Below are positions 50,090 to 59,140 of a stretch of 64,000 nt of DNA, piece after piece. Under the pieces are notes generated by a model. That model did not search any database. It saw nothing but the letters and a program-made list of their open reading frames with translations, and had not been told where the DNA came from. Location of the stretch: assembly GCF_007827555.1 (NCBI RefSeq), contig NZ_VISS01000002.1, positions 62,001 to 126,000 of the forward strand. Reading direction: 5' to 3'. Origin of the DNA: Aeribacillus composti (GTDB lineage Bacteria; Bacillota; Bacilli; Bacillales; Aeribacillaceae). The position numbers and the translations under genes are program-made. The stretch's first letter is position 1. Each line of letters begins with the position of its first letter.

Positions 50090-50968
50090 ATGAAGTACAT
50101 TGATCAAACGGTTGTTCGAAAAATGATGGGCAAAAGGGCCATGAAAAATCGTTTTTTTCAAACACTGTTTTTTGTATCTACCATTTTCGCTTTAGTAGTA
50201 CTTGCTATTCTGTTATACCGAATATTCACTCAAGGAATTAGTTATGTAACACCGGAGTTTTTCCAAAATTTTGCCTCTAGGAGAGCTTCTGCATCAGGAA
50301 TAAAAGCAGCCCTGGTCGGCTCAATTTGGGTTATGGGAGTGGTCATTCCAATTTCCCTCCTGCTTGGTGTAGGAACAGCTATCTATTTAGAGGAATATGC
50401 GAAAAAAAATAAACTTACAAATTTTATTCAGGCGAATATTTCGAATTTGGCGGGTGTCCCATCTATTGTTTTTGGTTTGTTGGGGCTTACAGTATTTGTT
50501 CGGGGAATGGATTTAGGCAGAAGCATTTTGGCAGGCGGTTTAACGATGAGTTTATTAATATTGCCAGTTATTGTCGTGGCGGCACAAGAAGCGATCCGTT
50601 CGGTTCCGAAAGAGTTACGTGAAGCTTCTTATGGAATGGGAGCAACGAAATGGCAAACAATTTATCGAATTGTTCTTCCAGCTGCAATTCCTGGAATTCT
50701 TACCGGAAGCATTTTAGCTTTTTCACGAGCTATTGGAGAAACAGCCCCTCTTCTTGTGGCGGGTGCATTTGTATTTGTTAACTATTTACCAGAGAATTTA
50801 TTAAGCTCCTATACGGTTATGCCGATTCAAATTTACAATTGGGCGTCGCGACCTCAAGCAGAATTTCAAAATGTAGCAGCTGCCGGAATCATTGTGTTGT
50901 TTATTTTCTTAATAGTAATGAATTCGGTTGCGGTGTTGATTCGAAACAAATTTCAAAAGCGTTATTAA
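50090..50968 (+). CDS. pstA: Phosphate ABC transporter permease PstA
   Basis: A 292-residue permease with six helices. The EAA loop is SVPKELREASYGMGATKWQT. It starts one base after the pstC stop with AGGGAGG as the ribosome binding site, and stops right before the pstB region. Complete. Confidence 0.96.
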   Translation: MKYIDQTVVRKMMGKRAMKNRFFQTLFFVSTIFALVVLAILLYRIFTQGISYVTPEFFQNFASRRASASGIKAALVGSIWVMGVVIPISLLLGVGTAIYLEEYAKKNKLTNFIQANISNLAGVPSIVFGLLGLTVFVRGMDLGRSILAGGLTMSLLILPVIVVAAQEAIRSVPKELREASYGMGATKWQTIYRIVLPAAIPGILTGSILAFSRAIGETAPLLVAGAFVFVNYLPENLLSSYTVMPIQIYNWASRPQAEFQNVAAAGIIVLFIFLIVMNSVAVLIRNKFQKRY

Positions 50969-51004
50969 ATGGGTTTTCCTAAAAGGATGAAGGAGGTTTT
51001 TATT

Positions 51005-51844
51005 TTGGCAATTACTGAATTGAAAAAAACTGAACTGAAAAAAGAACAAGAAATTGTTTATGAACAAAATAGCGAAGACAAGAATGAAAAGAAAATTGTC
51101 TATAAAACGAACGGCTTAAATTTATGGTACGGTGATGATCAAGCTCTAAAAAACATTGATTTAGACATTTATGAAAATGAAGTAACTGCAATCATCGGTC
51201 CTTCTGGGTGCGGAAAGTCGACTTATATCAAAACATTGAATCGAATGGTCGAGCTGATTCCATCCGTTCGAATCAACGGTGAAATATTATATCGCGGAAA
51301 AAATATATTTGATAAATCTTATCGTGTTGAAGAACTGCGCACTCAAGTCGGCATGGTTTTCCAAAAGCCGAACCCGTTTCCGAAATCTATTTATGACAAT
51401 ATTGCGTATGGACCGAGAATACACGGCATCCGTGATAAAAAAATATTGGATGAAATCGTCGAAAAAAGTTTAAGAGGCGCGGCTATATGGGATGAAGTAA
51501 AAGATCGGTTGAAGGAAAACGCGTATGGCCTGTCAGGAGGACAACAGCAGCGTTTATGTATTGCGCGTTGTTTAGCAATTGAACCTGATGTGATTTTGAT
51601 GGACGAACCAACGTCAGCGCTTGATCCGATTTCTACGTTGAAAATTGAGGAATTGGTTCAAGAATTAAAGAAAGATTACAGCATTATTATTGTAACGCAT
51701 AACATGCAGCAAGCTGCACGTATATCTGATAAAACTGCCTTTTTCTTAAACGGAGAAGTTATCGAATTTGGCGAAACCGACCAAATCTTTTCTAATCCGT
51801 CAGATAAGCGGACGGAAGATTATATTACAGGACGCTTCGGATAA
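51005..51844 (+). CDS. pstB: Phosphate ABC transporter ATP-binding protein PstB
   Basis: A 279-residue ATPase. Walker [10 protein letters not shown], signature LSGGQQQR and Walker [13 protein letters not shown] are intact. The best start is TTG at 51005, 8 nt after AAGGAGG, giving [10 protein letters not shown]; an in-frame ATG at 50969 would place the ribosome binding site inside the gene. Only one pstB copy is present, whereas B. subtilis has two. Confidence 0.96.
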   Translation: MAITELKKTELKKEQEIVYEQNSEDKNEKKIVYKTNGLNLWYGDDQALKNIDLDIYENEVTAIIGPSGCGKSTYIKTLNRMVELIPSVRINGEILYRGKNIFDKSYRVEELRTQVGMVFQKPNPFPKSIYDNIAYGPRIHGIRDKKILDEIVEKSLRGAAIWDEVKDRLKENAYGLSGGQQQRLCIARCLAIEPDVILMDEPTSALDPISTLKIEELVQELKKDYSIIIVTHNMQQAARISDKTAFFLNGEVIEFGETDQIFSNPSDKRTEDYITGRFG

Positions 51845-51885
51845 TAATTGTTTTGAATAACACGGTTCATGTTGGAGGAAAAAAA

Positions 51886-52539
51886 ATGAGAGAAAAATTC
51901 GAACTTGACTTGAACACGTTACACACCAAGTTAATTGAAATCGGCAGTTTGACGGAAGTTGCATTAGGCAAATCAATCCGCGCATTAGAAAAGCAGGATA
52001 TCGATTTGGCTATTGAAGTATTAGAGCAAGATGTGAATGTCGATCAGCTCGAAGAGGAAATTAATGACTTTGCAATTCTTTTAATTGCAAAGCAGCAGCC
52101 CGTTGCGATTGATCTAAGAAGAATCATTGTTTCCATTAAAATAGCTGCTGATATCGAACGAATGGCAGATAACGCAGTCAACATCGCAAAATCAGCAATT
52201 CGAATTGGAAATGAACCGCTTATAAAACCGCTTGAACAAATCACAAAAATGCACAAGCTGGCATCAGAAATGCTGTCTTTATCGCTGAAAGCTTACCATG
52301 AGGAAGATGTTGCATTAGCAAGAAAAATAGCCGAAATAGACGATGAAGTAGATGATTTATATGGTGAAGCAATTAAGGAGCTTTTGCAAATTATTCCTGA
52401 GAACTTAGAGTATATGAATCAAATTACCCAGCTCTCTCTTGTAGCAAGATTTATTGAACGTACTGCTGACCATGCAACGAATATCGCGGAAAATGTTTTA
52501 TATTTAGTTAAAGGCCGCCATTATGCTTTAAATGATTAA
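51886..52539 (+). CDS. phoU: Phosphate-specific transport accessory protein PhoU
   Basis: A 217-residue all-helical protein with two PhoU repeats, each with an E/D-rich metal motif (DIERMADNAVNIA and FIERTADHATNIAENV). It restrains Pst transport and PhoR signalling when phosphate is adequate. ATG at 51886 after GGAGG. It closes the operon; B. subtilis has no phoU at its pst locus. Confidence 0.96.
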   Translation: MREKFELDLNTLHTKLIEIGSLTEVALGKSIRALEKQDIDLAIEVLEQDVNVDQLEEEINDFAILLIAKQQPVAIDLRRIIVSIKIAADIERMADNAVNIAKSAIRIGNEPLIKPLEQITKMHKLASEMLSLSLKAYHEEDVALARKIAEIDDEVDDLYGEAIKELLQIIPENLEYMNQITQLSLVARFIERTADHATNIAENVLYLVKGRHYALND

Positions 52540-52540
52540 A

Positions 52541-52572
52541 GGTTTGCCGTTTTCAGGCAAACCTTTTTTATA
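52541..52572 (+). terminator. Terminator of the pst operon
   Basis: GGTTTGCC (52541-52548) with GGCAAACC (52556-52563), followed by TTTTTTAT. Confidence 0.9.
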
Positions 52573-52629
52573 TAAATAAAATCGCTATGTTATTCGTAAA
52601 TGGTTCCGCGATACTAAAAAGCCCCTCCT

Positions 52630-52870
52630 AGTGCTAAAATAAATTTTGGTTCGCCGCCCAAATTTATCTAAATAGGAAGGGAACTTTTTATGTCTTTCGA
52701 TTTAAATAGTTTATCGCATATAAAATGGAATTGTAAGTATTATATCGTGTCTATGTCTGAAATATAAGAGACAAGTGTTATGGAAAAATTTCGGGCAGAG
52801 CATAGGGCAATTTTGTGAAAGAAAAGGCATAAAATTTTGGTGGGCTTTTATAAGTACTATTGATTAAAAA
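52630..52870 (+). mobile_element. Decayed IS200-type (IS200/IS605 family) insertion sequence
   Basis: A transposase start at 52690 reads MSFDLNSLSHIKWNCKYYIV, close to the N-terminus of IS200 TnpA (NSLSHTxWNCKYHIVF), then hits a stop after 25 codons. A later frame reads IGQFCERKGIKF, matching a downstream TnpA segment. Upstream, TAAATTTTGG (52640) and CCCAAATTTA (52657) form a subterminal hairpin like the left end of such elements. The catalytic HUH and Tyr parts are missing. The rest of 52870-53083 contains nothing I can name. Confidence 0.65.
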
Positions 52871-53083
52871 AAGACAATTTAAAAGCCGAGAAAAGCACAA
52901 AATTGAGGCTGGGACAATGATCTTGGAATGACAATAATCAACACGGTCGGGAATGGGAGAAAAATGATAAGGGCAATCTTTTTGTGGTTCTGAACTTCAC
53001 CATTTTGAGTTTTGAAAAACTTCCTTTTTTTACAAACGGCTGGTTTCAAACCTTATTTATAAAAAAACGGATCGCAGCCCCTT

Positions 53084-53629
53084 TTATCTTGTAAGGGCTT
53101 CTGCGATCTCGTAGTAGCTCATCCCTTTTTTTACTTCAAAAGTTCCAATTTGTACACGCTTATGATAATCGTGTTTAATTAAGTATTGATTAAATTTGGA
53201 GGCGGAATCAATAATGCCCGATTGTTCAAGTATTTTTGATACGTCGCTTGTCGTCATGCCTTCTTTAATATTTACTTTTACAGGTTTTACCTCAGTTTGT
53301 TGGTTATTGTTCTTTTGTTCTTGGTTTTGATTTTGTGCATTTTGGTTTTGTGCATTTTGATTTTGCTGCTTCTGCTGCTGTTCATTTTGTTGAGGTGTTT
53401 TATTCAGATTTTTTACTTTTGTATCTTTGTAAGAAAGAAATTCTTCATATTCTTTATTGGATACAGCAATTTTATTATTTTGAGCTAAATACTCGTTAAC
53501 TGATTTGTCCGTCAACTCTTTTTCAGCCACAACCTTTTGATCATAGTTCCCTAAATAAAAAGTGAGGGTCAAAATTGAGGTGGAAACGATCATCCCTGCT
53601 GAGAATGCTTGTAAAATTCGTTTATTCAT
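53084..53629 (-). CDS. yqzC: YqzC-like secreted protein with MltG-type LysM domain
   Basis: A 181-residue protein. It has an N-terminal membrane anchor or signal (LQAFSAGMIVSTSILTLTFY), a low-complexity Gln/Asn linker near residues 79-112, and a C-terminal domain resembling the small N-terminal LysM-like module of MltG/YceG (VNIKEGMTTSDVSKILEQSG to FEVKKGMSYYEIAEAL). The catalytic domain of MltG is absent. It overlaps yqzD by 4 nt. The pair follows the pst operon, as in B. subtilis; function unknown. Confidence 0.75.
   Translation of the reverse strand: MNKRILQAFSAGMIVSTSILTLTFYLGNYDQKVVAEKELTDKSVNEYLAQNNKIAVSNKEYEEFLSYKDTKVKNLNKTPQQNEQQQKQQNQNAQNQNAQNQNQEQKNNNQQTEVKPVKVNIKEGMTTSDVSKILEQSGIIDSASKFNQYLIKHDYHKRVQIGTFEVKKGMSYYEIAEALTR
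53327..53375 (-). repeat. 15-bp tandem repeat encoding QNQNA units
   Basis: About three imperfect copies of a 15-bp unit, TTTTGTGCATTTTGG on the plus strand, inside yqzC, giving the repeated peptide QNQNA in the linker. Such tracts often vary in length between strains. Confidence 0.7.
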
Positions 53630-53991
53630 GATAGTTCCCTCTTATTTTGTTCGATTATTAGCTTTACTTCATCGGTTGTGGCATTTTCCGATTTTGCAAT
53701 TTCAGCAATTGACATGCCTTGCTGATATTTTGATAAAATTTTGTTTTTCGTGTAATAATCAAAGTGTATAACGGACTGTGTGTCTTGCGAAACAGGCTTT
53801 GTGTTTGTTCCTTGCAGCAATTCTTCTTCCAATACCCTCATTTTCTTTTTCATTTTGTATATTTCTTGCATCGCAGAAACGGATAAATGCTCAACTTCTT
53901 GTTCCAACTCTTTTATATCGTCACGCTGAGTATAAGCAATTCCTAATAAAGCAATGCTGACAAGGAAAAGAATAATAATCACAATTTCCAT
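53626..53991 (-). CDS. yqzD: YqzD-like membrane-anchored coiled-coil protein
   Basis: A 121-residue protein. An N-terminal membrane helix (IVIIILFLVSIALLGIAY) is followed by a coiled coil (IKELEQEVEHLSVSAMQEIY) and a small C-terminal helix-turn-helix-like segment (SKYQQGMSIAEIAKSENATT). The ATG at 53991 is 5 nt after AAGGTGAG. First gene of the minus-strand pair with yqzC. Whether it binds DNA is not shown. Confidence 0.75.
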   Translation of the reverse strand: MEIVIIILFLVSIALLGIAYTQRDDIKELEQEVEHLSVSAMQEIYKMKKKMRVLEEELLQGTNTKPVSQDTQSVIHFDYYTKNKILSKYQQGMSIAEIAKSENATTDEVKLIIEQNKRELS

Positions 53992-54142
53992 GCATCTCAC
54001 CTTCCATTAGTTGTCCCTTTATTGTTATATCATATATTTTAATAGAACAAAACGGCTTTTAACGAAATTTCATGTTAACTTAAAAAAAATGTAATTTGAA
54101 ACGACTTGAAACTTTGTGTTCAAAAATAAACATAATGTAGAT

Positions 54143-54171
54143 TTTACAATGCAAAAATGATATTATATAAA
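54143..54171 (+). promoter_or_regulatory. SigA-type promoter of rpmG
   Basis: TTTACA (54143-54148), a 17-nt spacer and TATAAA (54166-54171), about 40 nt before the rpmG start. Confidence 0.65.
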
Positions 54172-54210
54172 AGTCTGAATTTGAACATGAAATAGTTTGG
54201 AGGGAAAGAT

Positions 54211-54360
54211 ATGCGCGTAAATATTACTCTTGCTTGCACAGAATGCGGCGATAGAAATTATATCTCTACAAAAAATAAACGTACAAACACAGAACGCATC
54301 GAATTGAAAAAATATTGTCCAAGATGCAAAAGTCATGCTTTGCATCGTGAAACGAAGTAA
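54211..54360 (+). CDS. rpmG: 50S ribosomal protein L33
   Basis: A 49-residue large-subunit protein. Both zinc-binding cysteine pairs are intact (CTECG and CPRCK), so this is the zinc-dependent form, not a cysteine-free paralogue. TTGGAGGG precedes the ATG. No Zur box is visible in front of it. Confidence 0.97.
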   Translation: MRVNITLACTECGDRNYISTKNKRTNTERIELKKYCPRCKSHALHRETK

Positions 54361-54361
54361 A

Positions 54362-54393
54362 AGCAGTGGGAAGATATTTCCTGCTGTTTTTTT
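54362..54393 (+). terminator. Terminator of rpmG
   Basis: AGCAGTGGGAA pairs imperfectly with TTCCTGCTG and is followed by seven T. Confidence 0.7.
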
Positions 54394-54427
54394 ATTATAA
54401 AAAAGGTAAATGGGAGGAATTTTTAAG

Positions 54428-54997
54428 TTGGAAAAAAAATTTGAAATTAGAAATGAAGTGAAACGGATGTTAAAAAACATGGGGCATGAATTGCATGCGG
54501 ACTGGTCAAACAAAATTGCTGAAACTCTTTTTGAAACAGACTATTGGCAGGAGGCGAATACCATTGGCCTTACAGTATCCAAAGGCTTCGAGGTCGATAC
54601 AAAAAGTTTATTTTTTCGCTGCTGGCAGGAAAAGAAAAAAACAGCTGTGCCTAAATGCGACCCAAATATAAAAGAAATGGAGTTCAGGGAAATAAAATCG
54701 TTTGATCAATTAGAGAATGTTTATTTAGATTTACAGGAGCCGATCTTTGAGCAAACAACACTCATAACGCCAAAAGAAATTGACTTGCTCATCGTCCCTG
54801 GCATCTGCTTCGACCGGCGTGGGCACAGGATCGGATATGGCGGGGGTTATTTTGATCGTTATTTACATAAATACGCAAATGTAACTATTGCGCTTGCTTT
54901 TTCCTTTCAAATAGTTGAGGAAGTGCCGATTGAATCCCATGATATTCCGGTTGATATCATCATTACTGAAAAAGAATTGGTGGAGTGCAGGAAATGA
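54428..54997 (+). CDS. yqgN: 5-formyltetrahydrofolate cyclo-ligase
   Basis: A 189-residue enzyme converting 5-formyl-THF to 5,10-methenyl-THF with ATP. The conserved segment near the C-terminus (GICFDRRGHRIGYGGGYFDR) is intact. The likely start is TTG at 54428 after GGGAGG; an in-frame ATG at 54410 overlaps that site. It overlaps the next gene by 4 nt (ATGA). The order rpmG-yqgN is the same in B. subtilis. Confidence 0.95.
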   Translation: MEKKFEIRNEVKRMLKNMGHELHADWSNKIAETLFETDYWQEANTIGLTVSKGFEVDTKSLFFRCWQEKKKTAVPKCDPNIKEMEFREIKSFDQLENVYLDLQEPIFEQTTLITPKEIDLLIVPGICFDRRGHRIGYGGGYFDRYLHKYANVTIALAFSFQIVEEVPIESHDIPVDIIITEKELVECRK

Positions 54998-55785
54998 TCA
55001 TTCCTTTATTGTTCATTATTTTTATTGCGACTATCGCTTATATTTCCTATAAGTCAAAAGCTTTGTCGATTTCTGGAGCAATAAGCTCCGTATTTGTCGG
55101 CGCTAGCATCTATTTTAGTTTTGGTTTTCCAGGGCTGGTCCCCCTTGGATTATTTTTTGCGTCATCAAGCATGATCAGTAAATGGAAGAAGGAACGAAAA
55201 GCGCAAATGGCATCAATTCTTGAAAAAGGGGAAAGACGCGACTATGTTCAAGTGCTGGCAAATGGCGGGATTCCAGTATTGATCAGCATTTTCAATATAG
55301 TGGATCATGATGACCGCAATTTTTGGTTCATTCTTTTAACCATTTCATTCGCTTGCGCCAACGCGGACACATGGGCTTCCGAAATTGGCAGCTTAAGCCG
55401 AATAAAACCGATTCTTTTATTTCCTCCAAAATTTGTCGAAAAAGGAACATCAGGTGCTGTTACCGTTCTCGGAACTTTTGCTTCCATCCTCGGTTCTTCG
55501 TTTGTTGCGCTGGGGAGTTCTTTTTTTATAAAAAATGATGCTCAAATTTTACCTTTCATTATATTATTTGGATTTATTGGAGCTTTGATTGACACGCTGT
55601 TCGGATGCTTTTTTCAACGAAAAAATAAATGTCTCGTCTGCCATGCTGAAACGGAAAAAAGAATACATTGCGGGGAATATACGGTAAAGACGAAAGGTTT
55701 TGTCTGGATGAATAATGACGCAGTTAATTTTTTATCAATTTTCATTTCAACAGTAATTGCGTATTTTATTTTGGATAAAAATTGA
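54994..55785 (+). CDS. DUF92 integral membrane protein (TMEM19/phytol-kinase-like family)
   Basis: A 263-residue protein with about seven helices. Family signatures include SKALSISGAISSVFVGASIY near the start, ACANADTWASEIG, and KGTSGAVTVLGTFASILGS in the middle. DUF92 includes VTE6-type phytyl-phosphate kinases of plants, so a lipid or prenyl-alcohol phosphotransferase role is possible but unproven. A CLVCHAETEKRIHC insert before the last helix is unusual. ATG 54994 overlaps the yqgN stop, so the two are translationally coupled. Confidence 0.85.
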   Translation: MIIPLLFIIFIATIAYISYKSKALSISGAISSVFVGASIYFSFGFPGLVPLGLFFASSSMISKWKKERKAQMASILEKGERRDYVQVLANGGIPVLISIFNIVDHDDRNFWFILLTISFACANADTWASEIGSLSRIKPILLFPPKFVEKGTSGAVTVLGTFASILGSSFVALGSSFFIKNDAQILPFIILFGFIGALIDTLFGCFFQRKNKCLVCHAETEKRIHCGEYTVKTKGFVWMNNDAVNFLSIFISTVIAYFILDKN

Positions 55786-55822
55786 GCAAAAAGTTTATTT
55801 TAATTAATGGAGGGATTAAATT

Positions 55823-55996
55823 ATGAAGCGATTAAAAAGAATTCTTCTAGTATTCGGCATTTTCTTCATATATTCAAATCGATACAAAATTATGAACGTA
55901 TGCCTAAAAAGCAAATGGATGCGTGAGAAATTTATTCAACTGACAATGCAGATACCGCTAATTGGCAGGAAATTTCTCCAAGGTGCTTTTAAATAG
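55823..55996 (+). CDS. yqgO: YqgO-like small basic protein
   Basis: A 57-residue basic protein beginning MKRLKRILLVFGIFFIY, probably one membrane helix followed by a cationic amphipathic tail. GGAGGG is placed correctly before the ATG. Its size and place between yqgN and the rhomboid gene fit B. subtilis yqgO. Function unknown. Ends with a terminator. Confidence 0.7.
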   Translation: MKRLKRILLVFGIFFIYSNRYKIMNVCLKSKWMREKFIQLTMQIPLIGRKFLQGAFK

Positions 55997-56006
55997 GTGG
56001 AAATGG

Positions 56007-56040
56007 AAAGCTGAATCGTTTTTGATTCAGCTTTTTTCTT
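56007..56040 (+). terminator. Terminator after yqgO
   Basis: An 11-bp perfect stem, AAAGCTGAATC (56007-56017) with GATTCAGCTTT (56024-56034), ending in a T run. Confidence 0.9.
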
Positions 56041-56095
56041 CAAACTGCCCTTCCACATTGGTATAATAAAGGAAAAACATGCGGAGAGATTTTAA

Positions 56096-57625
56096 ATGGG
56101 GACTCAGCTAGATTTTATTTTTTGGAAAATTTTGCGAAGTCTTGTGGTGGAGCATAATTACAGGCTAATCAATATATCCGGCGATCATTCGGAGGTTTGG
56201 CTTGAGCCGTTTCGCAACAAATATTTTCAGCTTGTACGATTTGTCAGAAAAGATATTGACTGGGGAAATTGGATCTCTCAAGACATTGAACATACGGCGC
56301 ATATTTTTGAAACGATCCGAAAACAATCTATGAGAAGGGACTTAAATATTCTTAACATTTATGTGACCACATTTCCTCCTGTTGATGATTGGGAATTTCG
56401 GATTAAAGAACCTTTTGCGCATGGGAAAACAGTCGTCAAAACAATGCTGCTGGATCAAGAGCATATAATGGAAAAAACAGGTGATTTGGAAGATGCTCTT
56501 TCGGCTTCGTTGAAAAAACTTGATTATGCAGCAGAAGAATCAAATTTTGAATCAGTTGAACGAATAAAAGAAGAAATATTTTCTTATATAAAAAGGCAGG
56601 AAAGGCTGGAACGCTCCTTTTTTGAAAATGGCAGGCCTTTCTTTACATATGTTTTTTTAACAGCACAAATTGTGATGTTTTTTCTTCTTGAATGGTACGG
56701 GGGAAGCACAAATTCTGATACTCTTATAAAATTTGGAGCGAAATACAATCCTGCCATTTACGATGGCGAATGGTGGAGATTTTTTTCACCAATTTTATTG
56801 CATATCGGTTTTTTGCATTTGATTATGAACTCTTTAGCCCTTTATTATATTGGAATGACTGTTGAAAAAATGTATGGTTCGATTCGATTTTTGCTTATAT
56901 ACTTGTTTGCCGGATTTACTGGTTCGCTTGCAAGCTTTGCTTTCAGCCCCTTTTTGTCCGCAGGTGCATCAGGTGCGATATTCGGCTTGTTCGGTGCGCT
57001 CTTGTTTTTAGGTGTGTTAAACCCTAAATTGTTTTTCCGTACAATAGGACCCAACATCTTGATTGTAGTTTTAATTAACTTAATGCTTGGCTGGGCGATT
57101 CCGAATGTGGACAACGCTGGTCATATAGGCGGTTTAATTGGCGGATTTCTGGCAGCTTTTGTTCTGCAGATTCCAAGGATGTCCAAATTTTTCACGAGAG
57201 CAGTGGGGCTTATTTTATCGATCATCTTCGTTTTCGGTCTTGGGTATTATGGATATGAAATAGCCCCTAAGCGCAATTCGGAAATGGCTTTAGCAAGGGC
57301 GCAGGCACTAATTGAGAACAAGGAGTTCCAAAAGGCTTCCGAAGTGCTTTCGGAAGCGAAGGAGCTTGATGATGCAAAAGTTGAAATCATCTATTTACTT
57401 GCTTATACGGAATATCGTTTGAACAATGTGGCAAGCTCAATTGAATATTTAAACAATGTATTGGAAAAAGATCCGACATTTCATCAAGCTTATTATGTAC
57501 TTAGCCTAATATATGCAGAACAGAATGATGTTGTGAAAGCACAAGAAGCGATTGATAAGGCATTGAAGCTTGATCCGGGAAAAGCGGAATATCAGCAGCT
57601 AAAACAACAGCTTGACAATCTATAG
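56096..57625 (+). CDS. gluP: Rhomboid intramembrane serine protease GluP (YqgP)
   Basis: A 509-residue rhomboid with three parts: a cytoplasmic N-terminal domain (about 1-180), a seven-helix rhomboid core, and C-terminal TPR repeats (about 395-509). HIGFLHLIMNSLALYYIG supplies the oxyanion residues, GASGAIFGLFG holds the catalytic serine, and NAGHIGGLIGG the catalytic histidine. The B. subtilis homologue cleaves the magnesium transporter MgtE with FtsH. GGAGAG precedes the ATG. Confidence 0.96.
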   Translation: MGTQLDFIFWKILRSLVVEHNYRLINISGDHSEVWLEPFRNKYFQLVRFVRKDIDWGNWISQDIEHTAHIFETIRKQSMRRDLNILNIYVTTFPPVDDWEFRIKEPFAHGKTVVKTMLLDQEHIMEKTGDLEDALSASLKKLDYAAEESNFESVERIKEEIFSYIKRQERLERSFFENGRPFFTYVFLTAQIVMFFLLEWYGGSTNSDTLIKFGAKYNPAIYDGEWWRFFSPILLHIGFLHLIMNSLALYYIGMTVEKMYGSIRFLLIYLFAGFTGSLASFAFSPFLSAGASGAIFGLFGALLFLGVLNPKLFFRTIGPNILIVVLINLMLGWAIPNVDNAGHIGGLIGGFLAAFVLQIPRMSKFFTRAVGLILSIIFVFGLGYYGYEIAPKRNSEMALARAQALIENKEFQKASEVLSEAKELDDAKVEIIYLLAYTEYRLNNVASSIEYLNNVLEKDPTFHQAYYVLSLIYAEQNDVVKAQEAIDKALKLDPGKAEYQQLKQQLDNL

Positions 57626-57711
57626 CTCGATGACTTGTTCGGAAGTTTTCAAAAAAAGAACTTTAGCAATATGTGCAGCTTATCCGCATTTTTATTTAGA
57701 AGGTGATGTTT

Positions 57712-57942
57712 TTGAAAACGATTTACGACATACAACAGCTTTTAAAACGTTTCGGTACTATCATATACATCGGGGATCGTGTGGCTGATCTTGAATTAAT
57801 GGAGGAGGAGGTGAAGCAGCTGTTTGAGTCGCAGCTGATTGACGCAAAAGAATTTGAAATGGCCATGCTATTGTTAAGACGAGAAATAATGATAGAAAAA
57901 GATAAGAGAAAAAGAGTAAAGGATGAAAAATATGATCGATAA
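57712..57942 (+). CDS. yqgQ: YqgQ family protein
   Basis: A 76-residue helical protein ([20 protein letters not shown], then [13 protein letters not shown]) of the DUF910/YqgQ family. TTG at 57712 is the best start, with AAGGTG 6 nt upstream; an ATG at 57706 touches that site. It is always found before the glucokinase gene in bacilli and overlaps it by 11 nt. The fold is known for the homologue and suggests nucleic-acid binding; function not established. Confidence 0.85.
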   Translation: MKTIYDIQQLLKRFGTIIYIGDRVADLELMEEEVKQLFESQLIDAKEFEMAMLLLRREIMIEKDKRKRVKDEKYDR

Positions 57943-58900
57943 TTGGCTAGTTGGTGTGGACTTAGGGGGAACTACGATAAAAATTGCATTTATCAATATA
58001 AATGGAGAGATTATTGAAAAATGGGAAATCCCTACCGATAAATCAGGAAAAAATATTGTTAGTGATATTTCTCAATCTATATACGAAAAGTTGAAAGAAC
58101 TTGGTGAATCGAAGCAAAAGCTGATTGGAATCGGCATGGGGGCGCCTGGCCCTGTCGATTTAACAGAGGGAATCATTTTTAGAACTGTCAATATTGGATG
58201 GGAAAATAATTATCCGCTTAAGAAAAATCTTGAAAAAGAAACTGGTTTGCAAGTAATCGTTGATAATGATGCCAACCTTGCAGCTCTTGGTGAAATGTGG
58301 AAAGGAGCGGGGAATGGAGAAAGGGATTTAATATGCGTCACACTCGGAACGGGAGTCGGCGGAGGAATCATTGCAAATGGAGAAATAATCCATGGGAAAA
58401 ATAGCGCAGGCGGAGAAATCGGCCATATAACTTCCGTTTTGCATGGAGGTTTTCCGTGCAACTGCGGAAAAACGGGCTGCCTGGAAACGGTCGCCTCTGC
58501 AACTGGAATAGTTCGAATGGCTATAGCCAAAATGGAAGAGTTTAATGGGAGATCAACGCTGAATCGGGAATTGGAAAGAAAAGGATCGATCACTGCAAAA
58601 GATGTGTTTGATGCTGCGAAAAACGGCGATGAGATGGCATTGCAGGTTGTCGACGACATGACGATGCATCTTGGTCTTGCTCTTGCCAACTTGGCTACTG
58701 CTTTAAATCCTGCCAAAATTATCATTGGCGGTGGAGTATCAAAGGCTGGGGAATTTTTAATAAAAAGAGTTAAAAATGTTTTTCAACAGTTCGTTTTTCA
58801 TGAAGCTTCCGCAGCAGATATTGCTCTTGCAACGCTTGGCAATGATGCAGGTGTAATTGGCGGCGCATGGCTGGTTAAAACGTACATACTTGAAAATTGA
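57932..58900 (+). CDS. glcK: Glucokinase (ROK family)
   Basis: A 322-residue ATP-dependent glucose kinase. The N-terminal phosphate loop is [14 protein letters not shown], the sugar-binding part includes [21 protein letters not shown] and GTGVGGGII, and the ROK zinc motif [10 protein letters not shown] is complete. It phosphorylates free intracellular glucose. The ATG at 57932 has AAAGGA upstream; one at 57923 is possible. Confidence 0.96.
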   Translation: MIDNWLVGVDLGGTTIKIAFININGEIIEKWEIPTDKSGKNIVSDISQSIYEKLKELGESKQKLIGIGMGAPGPVDLTEGIIFRTVNIGWENNYPLKKNLEKETGLQVIVDNDANLAALGEMWKGAGNGERDLICVTLGTGVGGGIIANGEIIHGKNSAGGEIGHITSVLHGGFPCNCGKTGCLETVASATGIVRMAIAKMEEFNGRSTLNRELERKGSITAKDVFDAAKNGDEMALQVVDDMTMHLGLALANLATALNPAKIIIGGGVSKAGEFLIKRVKNVFQQFVFHEASAADIALATLGNDAGVIGGAWLVKTYILEN

Positions 58901-58914
58901 GGAAGACTAAAAAG

Positions 58915-59105
58915 GAATTGTCCGATAAGCCCCTAAAATGAAGCAAGTGGAGAAAAACAATGTGTTTCTCTCCACTTGCTTTTATATTTGTTCGATTTTC
59001 ATCTGAAAGTAGCTGGCGGATGCCGGCTCCTTTCAGTATGTGTGCGCTAAAGCCACAATCCCAAACTCGACATGTACCTTGTCGAGGTCCAGCAAAGAAA
59101 ATCTG
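58915..59105 (-). mobile_element. Remnant of an IS1182-type transposase and element end
   Basis: On the minus strand 59042-59104 reads RFSLLDLDKVHVEFGIVALAH, and after a one-base shift ILKGAGIRQLLSDEN. This resembles the C-terminus of IS1182-family transposases (RGLxKVxxEFGLxALAHNLLK). The plus-strand TTGTCCGATAAGCCCCTAAA at 58919 is like the terminal repeat of such elements. Everything upstream in the transposase is gone. Confidence 0.5.
58942..58985. terminator. Strong hairpin downstream of glcK
   Basis: AAGCAAGTGGAGA pairs with TCTCCACTTGCTT across a 14-nt loop, with TTTTATATTTG behind. It may belong to the adjoining transposon remnant rather than to glcK. Confidence 0.7.
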
Positions 59106-59140
59106 ATAGCGCTTTTAAAAAAGGCGCTATTTTTTTGGCA
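59106..59140 (+). terminator. Hairpin with T run before yqgS
   Basis: ATAGCGC pairs with GCGCTAT, extended by TTTT/AAAA, and is followed by TTTTTTT. The remaining 59141-59394 is AT-rich and holds no recognisable gene. Confidence 0.7.

Noticed and set aside
52873-52920. GAGGCTGGGACAAT as a transposon end
   Set aside because: The motif is a frequent short intergenic sequence in Firmicutes, and no matching inverted copy was found nearby.
53300-53400. Short tandem repeats that might suggest a CRISPR array
   Set aside because: The repeats are 15 bp, directly adjacent without spacers, and in frame within yqzC.
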